Source: Sebaldella termitidis ATCC 33386
GTDB lineage: Bacteria > Fusobacteriota > Fusobacteriia > Fusobacteriales > Leptotrichiaceae
Length of the DNA stretch: 64,000 nucleotides
Direction of reading: 5' to 3'
NCBI RefSeq assembly: GCF_000024405.1
Contig: NC_013517.1
Span: 1,860,001-1,924,000 of the forward strand
Part shown: positions 56,020 to 63,306 of the stretch, piece by piece
Layout: every line of letters begins with the position of its first letter
Position numbering within the stretch: position 1 is the stretch's first letter
The notes under the pieces: generated by a model
Database searches by the model: none
What the model was told of the DNA's origin: nothing
The model's input: the letters and a program-made list of their open reading frames with translations, nothing else
Program-made: the position numbers and the translations under genes

Positions 56020-57729
56020 ATGACAAACAGAGAATTCTGGAATTTGATAAATGAAAGCTGCAGGCTTGCGGGAATGGATAATGACAAATATCTGGAAATA
56101 CTGGAGAATAAGCTGTCCAAGCTGGATGTTGATGAGGGATATCAGTTTAATTATTATGTGGGCTATTATTCAGGAAAAGCCGAGGAAAATCCAAAGCTTG
56201 CACTTTTAATGAAGGTAATAGAAGGAAGCGTAACAGACGACTCACTGCTGTATTTTGCAGTATGGCTTGTATCCAGAGGAGAGAACATCTATTTTGAAAC
56301 TTTGAAGAATCCTGATAAATTTATTACATTGATAAATCCCGAAACTTTATCAGAATTTGAAGGTCATTATTATGCTCCTGAGTTTGAACTGCTTATGTAT
56401 GTCGGCAGAAATGAAGAAGAATATGATGCAGAAGGAGAAATACCGGAACAGGAATATAAACTTATAAATAAAATTTATAGTGACAAAATTCCGGAAGATA
56501 ATAGGAATTACTATGATTTAGTAAGGGATATTGATAAAATTCTTCCAAAAACTATGAAATTTTTTGACTTTGACAAAGAGCTTCTGGAAGAATCTTTAAA
56601 ATATGAAGAAATGGAAAAAAATAATTTCTCCAAAATAAAGAATGAAGAGGAAGAGTTTCTAAATGAATTAAAAAAGCAATGGACTTTTACAGAGTTAAAG
56701 AAAACTATTTATGAATTAGAACGGACTAAAAGAAGTGTCCCTGTAGCTGTTCCAATGCCGCCGTATAATGACAGCATTATTATGTATACGACAGGGTTAA
56801 ATAAAGCTAAGGATGGTTTTATTATAAAAAAATGTTACTGGCATAATTATAAAACCGGGGAGAATAAAGATATAAAAAATACAGGCAGTGGGGAATATCT
56901 GGCAGGAGATGACAAAAATATATATTTTTACAGCGGGAATTTTGAGGAGAGTCCTAAAATATCCGTTTATAATTTTGAATCTAATGAATTTTCTTCTACA
57001 GATATTATTGACAATGACTTTGATAATAATAAAACGGCTGCTGTAATCACTATGATAGGAAAAGGAAAAAATAAGTCAGGAGTAATACATAACGGGAAAC
57101 TGTATTTCTCTTTAATAATATATGCAAATCCCAGAACACATCATATATTTAAATTTTATAAAGAAAAATCTTATGTTTATGATATAACAGAAAATCAAAT
57201 ATCTTTATTAAGGGAGAATATATCAAAAATAAGATTTTATCAGGATAAAATGTATTATTTGGAACTGGGGGATCATGCTGATGATTATACTTATTATTAC
57301 AGTCCGAAAACTTTGATTTGCAGAGATATGAAAAATAACAGGGAAGAAAAAATAGCAGAAAACGTATCAGATTATGCATTAGATAACGGAGTAGTCTATT
57401 ATTCACATATAAAGGGGGAAAAGATACATGATTTGGTCAGAGTGGAAAATGGAAGCTCTGATATAATTCTTAAAAATCAAATGTATCTGGATGATTTTAC
57501 TGCGGCAGGCAATAATATTTTTCTGTCTTTCTATTTATCCACTGGAAACGGAGGCTATATTCATTCGTTTATTCTGAATATAAAAACAGGGAGTATATGC
57601 GAAGTAGCAGGCAGCAGTCAGCCGCATGAATCAATTGTCTATGAAGATAAATATACAGCTGTCGAGAATATTTATGACGACAGGAAAATCTTTTTGAGAA
57701 TTTATGAATATGAAATGGCTGAAAAATGA
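56020..57729 (+). CDS. DUF4240-like N-terminal domain fused to a beta-propeller-like region
   Basis: A 569-residue cytosolic protein without signal peptide. Residues 1-150 start TNREFWNLINESCRLAG and include the Y-x-Y-x-G and SRGENIYFETLKNPDKF segments typical of the DUF4240 family. A charged helical stretch follows (about 175-250). From about 255 to 569 there are repeated short strands such as IYFYSGNFEESPKISVYNF, KMYYLELGDHAD and VVYYSHIKGEKIHDLVRV, which look like the blades of a propeller. The fusion is unusual to me, and its function is unknown. AAGGAGG precedes the ATG. Confidence 0.72.
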   Translation: MTNREFWNLINESCRLAGMDNDKYLEILENKLSKLDVDEGYQFNYYVGYYSGKAEENPKLALLMKVIEGSVTDDSLLYFAVWLVSRGENIYFETLKNPDKFITLINPETLSEFEGHYYAPEFELLMYVGRNEEEYDAEGEIPEQEYKLINKIYSDKIPEDNRNYYDLVRDIDKILPKTMKFFDFDKELLEESLKYEEMEKNNFSKIKNEEEEFLNELKKQWTFTELKKTIYELERTKRSVPVAVPMPPYNDSIIMYTTGLNKAKDGFIIKKCYWHNYKTGENKDIKNTGSGEYLAGDDKNIYFYSGNFEESPKISVYNFESNEFSSTDIIDNDFDNNKTAAVITMIGKGKNKSGVIHNGKLYFSLIIYANPRTHHIFKFYKEKSYVYDITENQISLLRENISKIRFYQDKMYYLELGDHADDYTYYYSPKTLICRDMKNNREEKIAENVSDYALDNGVVYYSHIKGEKIHDLVRVENGSSDIILKNQMYLDDFTAAGNNIFLSFYLSTGNGGYIHSFILNIKTGSICEVAGSSQPHESIVYEDKYTAVENIYDDRKIFLRIYEYEMAEK

Positions 57730-57791
57730 ATAATCTAAAAAAATCTGAGAAAAAATGAGCTTATTATATATTTAAGCTCAATAAAAAATAT

Positions 57792-57845
57792 AAAAACCTC
57801 CGGAAATTCAAATATCTGAAAATCCGGAGGTTTTTATTTATTTTA
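57792..57845. terminator. Bidirectional terminator between converging genes
   Basis: A 13-base perfect stem, AAAAACCTCCGGA / TCCGGAGGTTTTT, with a 28-base loop. The stem has A-T tracts on both sides, so it can end transcription from both directions. Confidence 0.9.
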
Positions 57846-57861
57846 TGCAGAATGAGGTAAA

Positions 57862-58905
57862 TTACTTTGAAACAGTGGGGCTTACCACAATTTCCCCGCT
57901 TGCTATTTTTTCTTTTATTTCTTCAAGTTTCTTTATATTTTCTTCACCGATTTTATCCTTTGTGAATTCAAAGTCTGTAAGACCTACTCCGCCTTCTTTT
58001 ACTCCGAATTCATATACTTTTCCTTCAAATTTATCTTCTTTGACGTTTTTAACAAGATCGTATACAGCAACATCAACTTTCTTTAGCATAGAAGTAAGTA
58101 TAGTTCCGGGAAACAGATCATCCTGATTAGAATCCACACCTATTGCAAAGACACCCTTATCTTTTGCTGCCTGAAACATACCCTGTCCGCTTGAACCAGA
58201 TGCATGGTAAACTATATCTGCTTCCTGACCGACTATTGCTTCAGTTCTTGATTTTGCCGATGCAGGATCATGGAATGCATTTGTTCCTCCGATATAAACA
58301 GCCAAAACCTTTATATCAGGCTTTACATATTTGGCACCCTGCTGATATCCTGCTTCGAATTTCTGTATTAACGGAGCTTCGGCACCGCCGATAAATCCTA
58401 CAGTATCCGTCTTGGTCATCATAGCTGCAAGGGCTCCTGCAAGGAATGATCCTTCGTGTTCTTTGAATGTAAGAGAAGCAACATTTGATAATTCAGGTAC
58501 TCTTTCATCTGTAATTGCAAATTTTTGTTCAGGAAATTCTCCGGCTACAGTAACAAGTGCATCCTTCATCATAAATCCTGTAGCTATAATAAGGTCATAT
58601 TCTCCGCTTTCAGCATAAGTTCTAAGCTGTCCTTCAGCCTCAGAAGTAGGGTCTTTAGGTTCATAACCTACATATTCTATTCCAAGCTCATTTTTAGCTT
58701 TTTCAAGACCTCTTTGTGCAGCATCGTTAAATGAATGGTCTCCCAGTCCTCCCACGGAATAAACAATTGCTACTTTAACATTGCTTTTTTCAGCAGATGC
58801 TTCAGTCTTTGTTTCTCCTCCTGTTTCATCTTTGGCAGTGTCTGTCTTTCCGCAAGATATCAGAAATAAAAGTGACAATGTTAAAAATAATAAAATCTTT
58901 TTCAT
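57862..58905 (-). CDS. BMP/PnrA-family nucleoside-binding lipoprotein, copy 3
   Basis: A 347-residue lipoprotein with lipobox FLISC (Cys18). The binding domain starts at VAIVYSVGGLGDHSFNDAAQRGLE. FKEHEGSFLAGALAAMM, VYIGGTNAFHDPASAK, YHASGSSGQGMFQAA and GVDSNQDDL are as in copies 1 and 2, with His in GDHSF where the others have Asp or Asn. TAGGAGG precedes the ATG. It follows pnp in the same direction after a 183-base leader with a hairpin. It is probably the binding protein for the ABC importer that begins at 61.8 kb, though copies 1 and 2 may share it. Confidence 0.92.
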   Translation of the reverse strand: MKKILLFLTLSLLFLISCGKTDTAKDETGGETKTEASAEKSNVKVAIVYSVGGLGDHSFNDAAQRGLEKAKNELGIEYVGYEPKDPTSEAEGQLRTYAESGEYDLIIATGFMMKDALVTVAGEFPEQKFAITDERVPELSNVASLTFKEHEGSFLAGALAAMMTKTDTVGFIGGAEAPLIQKFEAGYQQGAKYVKPDIKVLAVYIGGTNAFHDPASAKSRTEAIVGQEADIVYHASGSSGQGMFQAAKDKGVFAIGVDSNQDDLFPGTILTSMLKKVDVAVYDLVKNVKEDKFEGKVYEFGVKEGGVGLTDFEFTKDKIGEENIKKLEEIKEKIASGEIVVSPTVSK

Positions 58906-58920
58906 ATTTTCCTCCTAAAG

Positions 58921-59088
58921 TTTCCATTTGATATAGATAATTCGAGATATAGCGGTATCTGGTTAAACTATCGTATAAAATGGTATCTGCATCCGGCTGG
59001 CTATAAGCCGGATAATATATTAACTAGGTTCTGCCGGGAAGTAAATTTTTTGGTTCAAAAAGTTAAGCAATTACATTAAAATATTGTA
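58921..59088 (-). promoter_or_regulatory. Structured leader before bmp copy 3, class unknown
   Basis: The region between pnp and bmp copy 3. On the minus strand it contains the hairpin ATCCGGC / GCCGGAT with a 9-base loop (about 58990-59012), followed by two direct copies of CAGATACC about 30 bases apart. The conserved bases of the purine riboswitch are not found. A processing site, a translational control element or an intergenic promoter region are possible. Confidence 0.35.
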
Positions 59089-59907
59089 CTAAATATTTTC
59101 AATAATACCGTCTACAAGACTTTTGAAAGCAGGCTTCATTTTTTCGCCCATTTCCAGAACCTCCACATGGTTCAGAGGCTGATCCAGAATTCCGGCAGCC
59201 ATATTTGTGATGGCAGAGATACTGAGAACTCTCATTTTTCCGTGTTTGGCAACTATAGTTTCAGGAATAGTAGACATTCCCACATTGTCGGCACCAAATG
59301 ATCTGAATAATTTTATTTCTGCGGGAGTTTCAAAATTTGGTCCGCTGTATCCGATAAAAACTCCTTTTTTTATGTTAATATTAAGTTTTGATGCTGTATC
59401 TTCAGCAATTTTTACTAAATCACGGTCATAAAGATTAGTCATATCCGGGAATCTGTCACCGAATTCATCTTCATTTTCTCCTATAAGGGGATTATCACCC
59501 ATAAAATTAATATGATCAGTTATTATCATAAGATCACCGGGTCTGAAATCTTTATTTAGCCCGCCTGTTGCATTAGTAGTAAACAGAATTTCTATTCCTA
59601 ATTTAGTAAAAACACGAATGGCATATGTAGTAGCATACATTCCTTTTCCTTCATAAAAGTGAAGTCTTCCCTGCATGCATACTACTTCCTTACCGTGTAT
59701 TTTTCCGAAAACAAGCTGTCCTTTATGTCCTTCTACACTAAGTGTGGGAAAGTGGGGTATATCGCCGTAAGGAATTACAACCTTGTCTTCAAGCTCATCG
59801 GCATAGTCGCCAAGACCCGAACCGAGGATAAGAGCCACTTTCGGATTGGCATTCGTTTTGGTTCTGATATAAGCGATAGATTCATTTACTCTGTCAATTA
59901 ATTTCAT
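59089..59907 (-). CDS. punA: Purine nucleoside phosphorylase, trimeric type
   Basis: A 272-residue enzyme of the inosine/guanosine phosphorylase family. It splits purine nucleosides with phosphate to the base and (deoxy)ribose 1-phosphate. ALILGSGLGDYAD carries the phosphate-binding Ser. VEGHKGQLVFG and CMQGRLHFYEG are family blocks. TNATGGLN, YSGPNFETPAEIK and GMSTIPETIVAKH line the ribose and base sites, and TNMAAGILDQPLNHVEV is the purine-recognition loop. Its ATG overlaps the stop of the upstream Crp/Fnr gene by four bases. The product cannot be distinguished as strictly 6-oxopurine-specific, but the family suggests it. Confidence 0.94.
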   Translation of the reverse strand: MKLIDRVNESIAYIRTKTNANPKVALILGSGLGDYADELEDKVVIPYGDIPHFPTLSVEGHKGQLVFGKIHGKEVVCMQGRLHFYEGKGMYATTYAIRVFTKLGIEILFTTNATGGLNKDFRPGDLMIITDHINFMGDNPLIGENEDEFGDRFPDMTNLYDRDLVKIAEDTASKLNINIKKGVFIGYSGPNFETPAEIKLFRSFGADNVGMSTIPETIVAKHGKMRVLSISAITNMAAGILDQPLNHVEVLEMGEKMKPAFKSLVDGIIENI

Positions 59908-60626
59908 ATTTTTCTCCTGTCCATCTGTAGATTTTCTTTTAATTCTTTCAGCTTTTGCAGCTGAAAATTGTTTATGTAAATTTTTCCTGAATTTATAGAG
60001 ATTAGATTCTCATTTTTTAGCTTTTGGAGCAGTCTGTTTATTGTTCTTTCATTTAAGCCTATTCTTTCACCAAGTTCTTTTCTGGTGTTTTTCAGTCTTA
60101 TATTAAAATTTTCCGCGGTTTTTCCGCCGGTGATATTATCTACCACATTAATAATGGTAGAAATAAGACTGTAATTGGAATTATATACCATATATTTCCC
60201 GTTTTCATTTGAAGATTCATGGAACCTTTCGGCAAGACGCCGGGCCACATGAAGGGCAAAACCATGGTACAGCTTCATCCATTTTAAAAATACCTTGTCG
60301 TCCACGGCAATAAGCGTGCATTCATCAATGGATTCAATAGTGCATGCAGAACCCTTTGCTAAAGAAACAATCTCAATATCGCCGATAATTGATAATAATT
60401 TTAGTTCTTTTAGTATATATGCATTTCCGTTAGCAAATTCATTAACCAAAAGAGCTCTTCCAGAGATAATAATACCGATAAAATTAATGTGTTCACCTTT
60501 TTTTACAATGATATTCTGCGGCTTGTAAATAACCAGTCTGCAATGTTTACGGAGCTCCTCACGGGGTATGTCTTCAAAATATCTTTTTAAATAATCATTT
60601 TTAGAAATATAGTCTAAACTCTCCAT
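59904..60626 (-). CDS. Crp/Fnr-family transcriptional regulator, first copy (CrpA here)
   Basis: A 240-residue regulator with an N-terminal cyclic-nucleotide-binding-like barrel (HINFIGIIISGRALLVNEFANGNAYILKEL...IIGDIEIV), a dimerisation helix (about 115-150) and a C-terminal winged helix-turn-helix, TRKELGERIGLNERTINRLLQKLKNENLI. The residues that bind cAMP in E. coli CRP are not clearly kept, and no iron-sulfur cysteine set like that of FNR is present, so the ligand is open. It overlaps pnp by four bases and is thus the first gene of a crp-pnp unit. A palindrome lies about 94 bases upstream. Confidence 0.9.
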   Translation of the reverse strand: MESLDYISKNDYLKRYFEDIPREELRKHCRLVIYKPQNIIVKKGEHINFIGIIISGRALLVNEFANGNAYILKELKLLSIIGDIEIVSLAKGSACTIESIDECTLIAVDDKVFLKWMKLYHGFALHVARRLAERFHESSNENGKYMVYNSNYSLISTIINVVDNITGGKTAENFNIRLKNTRKELGERIGLNERTINRLLQKLKNENLISINSGKIYINNFQLQKLKELKENLQMDRRKI

Positions 60627-60709
60627 TAGGTTACCCCCTGTAAAATTATTTTATCACCGCCTTTATATTTAAGTATATAAGACAAATTTAGCACACTTAT
60701 AAATATAAT

Positions 60710-60731
60710 AAAAAGGACATATGTCCTTTTT
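60710..60731. promoter_or_regulatory. Perfect palindrome, candidate Crp/Fnr site upstream of CrpA gene
   Basis: AGGACA (60714-60719), TA, TGTCCT (60722-60727), flanked by five A and five T so that 22 bases are fully symmetric. On the minus strand an extended -10-like TGCTAAATT lies at 60693-60685, which would put the palindrome centre near -42, the position of class II activator sites. The same sequence could also form a short terminator hairpin for the upstream crp gene, because a T run follows. Confidence 0.6.
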
Positions 60732-60850
60732 TGTAAAAAAATAAAGACGCGACAGAAAAAATATAATACGGCAGCTCGTCTGATATCAGCTGAACAGACC
60801 AAACTGCAATAGTCATATAAAATAATAATTTATGCAGTTATTAAATAAAA

Positions 60851-61480
60851 TCAGCGGCGTATATATATAATTCTCTTTTTTTCCCTTTTGATAATACCTT
60901 TATCACTTAATTTTTTTAAAACCCTTGTAAGGTTGCGATAGCTTACATTCAGGTTTTTTGAAAGGGCTTCCAGTGATTTGAAATGATATTCATAATTATT
61001 TTCAATAAGAATGTCTACTATAATATCTTCCAGCTTATTATTTAGCTTTTTTAAGACTGAGTAGTTGGTTTTGATAAGTTTATCGGCACTTTCAACAGCC
61101 ATTTTTTTCCAGAAATGAACATTGCCGGAAAGCTTGGCATCCAATATTGAAAATGGAATGGTCAAAATTTTGGTGTTATTTTCTTTGGTAACAAGATTTT
61201 GCAATATTGTCTTTATTCTGGCAACATATTCAATATCACAGAAAACAGCAGGCGGGTACAGTTCGTCTATAATATGGTGATTTCCGTTTTCAAGAATACT
61301 GTTTACCTCTATTTTACCTTCTGCTAAAAAACAAAGATTGTCCACTGGTGCGCCGGCTTCATAAAGCAGTGTATTTTTTTTGTAAACTTTTATGTTAATA
61401 TCAGACATAATAGAAGGCGGGAGTATACTGGACAAACCATATTTGTCAATATAGTATTTTACTTCAATAATCTCTCTCAT
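60851..61480 (-). CDS. Crp/Fnr-family transcriptional regulator, second copy (CrpB here)
   Basis: A 209-residue regulator with a cNMP-binding-like barrel (LLYEAGAPVDNLCFLAEGKIEVNSILENGNHHIIDEL), a dimer helix (about 120-150) and the helix-turn-helix SLEALSKNLNVSYRNLTRVLKKLSDKGII. Identity to the neighbouring Crp/Fnr protein is modest by eye, but their recognition helices are similar (RNLTRVLKKL and RTINRLLQKL). It has its own extended -10 promoter. The start is preceded by AAAGGA. A near-perfect palindrome lies in its leader, about 27 bases from the ATG, consistent with autorepression. Confidence 0.9.
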   Translation of the reverse strand: MREIIEVKYYIDKYGLSSILPPSIMSDINIKVYKKNTLLYEAGAPVDNLCFLAEGKIEVNSILENGNHHIIDELYPPAVFCDIEYVARIKTILQNLVTKENNTKILTIPFSILDAKLSGNVHFWKKMAVESADKLIKTNYSVLKKLNNKLEDIIVDILIENNYEYHFKSLEALSKNLNVSYRNLTRVLKKLSDKGIIKREKKRIIYIRR

Positions 61481-61499
61481 AGCAATATTATCCTTTGTT

Positions 61500-61515
61500 T
61501 AGGACATGTGTCCTA
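61500..61515. promoter_or_regulatory. Second copy of the AGGACA-N2-TGTCCT palindrome
   Basis: TAGGACA (61500-61506), TG, TGTCCTA (61509-61515). It lies downstream of the predicted CrpB transcription start (near 61526), at about +18, where bound protein would block transcription. The arm sequence is the same as in the 60.7-kb palindrome. Confidence 0.65.
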
Positions 61516-61532
61516 TTTTTTTTTATAAATCT

Positions 61533-61541
61533 ATTATATCA
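61533..61541 (-). promoter_or_regulatory. Extended -10 promoter of CrpB gene
   Basis: On the minus strand TGATATAAT. No good -35 is present. Together with its mirror image at 61562-61570 it forms an inverted repeat ATTATATCAT...ATGATATAAT. Confidence 0.65.
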
Positions 61542-61561
61542 TAAATTCAGAGAGAAATATA

Positions 61562-61570
61562 TGATATAAT
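61562..61570 (+). promoter_or_regulatory. Extended -10 promoter facing the ABC importer
   Basis: TGATATAAT on the plus strand. Transcription would start near 61578 and give a leader of about 210 bases before the ATPase gene. No consensus -35. Confidence 0.5.
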
Positions 61571-61634
61571 AATGTGAAAAATTCAGTGCCTTGTCCGATC
61601 TCATTTTAACAGCAGAATAAGTTAATGGGGGACA

Positions 61635-61688
61635 GGTGTTTTGACATTGATAAATAACGGATACTTGTATTTTATCTAGTAAAACACC
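61635..61688 (+). promoter_or_regulatory. Structured leader of nucleoside-type ABC importer
   Basis: GGTGTTTT (61635-61642) pairs with AAAACACC (61681-61688). Inside, GATAAA (61649-61654) pairs with TTTATC (61671-61676). A T run follows at about 61700-61706. The conserved nucleotides of purine riboswitches are not seen. An attenuator is possible. Confidence 0.4.
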
Positions 61689-61788
61689 AGTGTAATAAAT
61701 TTTTTAGAAAATATTTTTGTTGATCATTTTGACCTTGGAAGGGGAAGGAGCCAGGGAAGTTAGAGAAAAATTTTTAATAGGAGGCAGA

Positions 61789-63306
61789 ATGAGCGAATAT
61801 ATCCTGGAGATGGAAAATATACGTAAGGAATTTTTAGGCGGGAAGGTAATAGCGAATGAAGATATTACCTTAAAGGTAAAAAAGGGAGAAATCCATGCAA
61901 TAGTCGGTGAAAACGGAGCAGGGAAATCCACACTGATGAAAATGCTGAACGGACTGTATGAGCCTACAAGCGGGAAGATACTCTATAAGGGAAAGGAAAT
62001 AAATATAGATTCACCGTCAGTAGCAGCCAAGACAGGAATAGGAATGGTTTATCAGCACTTTATGCTGGTAGATACTCTTACTGTGGCAGAAAATATGGTT
62101 CTTGGCTTTGAGCCGAGTATAATGGGAAAATTTGATAAGAAGAAGGCAAGACAGGATGTAATAGATGTAGCAGAGAAATACGGACTTAATATAAATCCTG
62201 ATTCAAAAGTAGAAGACCTTTCGGTAGGTATACAGCAGAGAATAGAGATACTGAAAATACTTTTCAAGGGAGCGGAGCTTCTGATATTTGACGAGCCGAG
62301 TGCAGTGCTGACACCGCAGGAGGTAAAGGAACTGTATCAGATAATGAGGAATCTGGTAAAAGAGGGGAAAACAATAATATTCATAACACATAAATTACAG
62401 GAAGTACTTGATGTTTCAGATAATATAACAGTAATAAGAAAAGGAAAGAACGCGGGAAGTATAAAAACAAGTGAGGCAACAAAAGAGATAATAGCCAATA
62501 TGATGGTAGGAAGAAAGGTATTGTTTGAAGTAAACAGACCAGATGTAGAGCTTGGAAAAGACTTAGTAGAAGTACTGAATATGAGAGTAAACGGAGATAA
62601 CGGTCTTGAGGCGGTAAAGGGAGTAGACCTGATAATCCATGAAGGAGAAGTTCTGGGAATAGCAGGAGTGGAAGGGAACGGCCAGACAGAGCTGATAGAA
62701 GCACTTGCAGGACTGAGAAAGGTGGAGAAGGGAAGCTTTAGAATAGGAGAGCAGAATCTGACACATTCATCACCGAGAGACAGAAGAGAAAGCGGACTTT
62801 CCCATATACCGGAAGACAGACATAAGAGAGCAGCAATAGATGATTTTACAATAGAGGAAAATATGATACTCGGAGTGGAAAATAATTACTGCCGGGGATC
62901 AATACTGGATTTTGGAAAAATAACAGAGAAAACAAATGAATATATAAAGAAATATGATATAAGAACACCGGATTCAAAGGTAAAGTTCGGAGGCCTGTCA
63001 GGAGGAAACCAGCAGAAGGTGGTAGTAGCAAGAGAGCTGGAGAAAGAAAACAGATTCATAATAGCGTCACAGCCGACAAGAGGAGTTGATATAGGAGCAA
63101 TAGAGATGATCCATAATACAATCCTGAGTGAAAAAAAGAACAAGAAGGCAATATTGGTAGTATCAGCAGAGTTATCCGAGGTAATGAGCTTAAGTGACAA
63201 GATAGCGGTAATGTATGAAGGAAAAATAGTGGGAGTACTGAAAAGAGAAGAGGCAACGACAGAGAAACTGGGAATATTAATGGCAGGAGGTAAAATTGAT
63301 GAATAA
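61789..63306 (+). CDS. Nucleoside/sugar-type ABC importer ATPase with two ATP-binding domains
   Basis: A 505-residue fused ATPase, as in BMP-dependent nucleoside importers (YufO/NupA type). ATG 61789 is preferred because AGGAGG lies four bases upstream. The first domain has Walker A GENGAGKST, signature LSVGIQQR and Walker B LLIFDEPSAVL. The second has the degenerate Walker A GVEGNGQTE and signature LSGGNQQK, typical for this family, with the Walker B region altered to FIIASQPTRGVD. Its stop overlaps the permease ATG by eight bases. Purine nucleosides are the inferred substrate from the PnrA-like lipoproteins and pnp nearby. Confidence 0.93.
   Translation: MSEYILEMENIRKEFLGGKVIANEDITLKVKKGEIHAIVGENGAGKSTLMKMLNGLYEPTSGKILYKGKEINIDSPSVAAKTGIGMVYQHFMLVDTLTVAENMVLGFEPSIMGKFDKKKARQDVIDVAEKYGLNINPDSKVEDLSVGIQQRIEILKILFKGAELLIFDEPSAVLTPQEVKELYQIMRNLVKEGKTIIFITHKLQEVLDVSDNITVIRKGKNAGSIKTSEATKEIIANMMVGRKVLFEVNRPDVELGKDLVEVLNMRVNGDNGLEAVKGVDLIIHEGEVLGIAGVEGNGQTELIEALAGLRKVEKGSFRIGEQNLTHSSPRDRRESGLSHIPEDRHKRAAIDDFTIEENMILGVENNYCRGSILDFGKITEKTNEYIKKYDIRTPDSKVKFGGLSGGNQQKVVVARELEKENRFIIASQPTRGVDIGAIEMIHNTILSEKKNKKAILVVSAELSEVMSLSDKIAVMYEGKIVGVLKREEATTEKLGILMAGGKIDE

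Larger units (their letters stand above)
61481..61788. other. Divergent regulatory region between CrpB gene and ABC importer
   Basis: About 308 bases with no gene. It holds the CrpB palindrome (61500-61515), two mirrored extended -10 elements (61533-61541 and 61562-61570) and an inverted-repeat leader (61635-61688) ahead of the ABC transporter. Confidence 0.7.

Noticed and set aside
58921-59088. Purine riboswitch in the bmp copy 3 leader
   Set aside because: The conserved three-way-junction bases and kissing loops of the purine riboswitch cannot be placed in this sequence, nor in the ABC importer leader.
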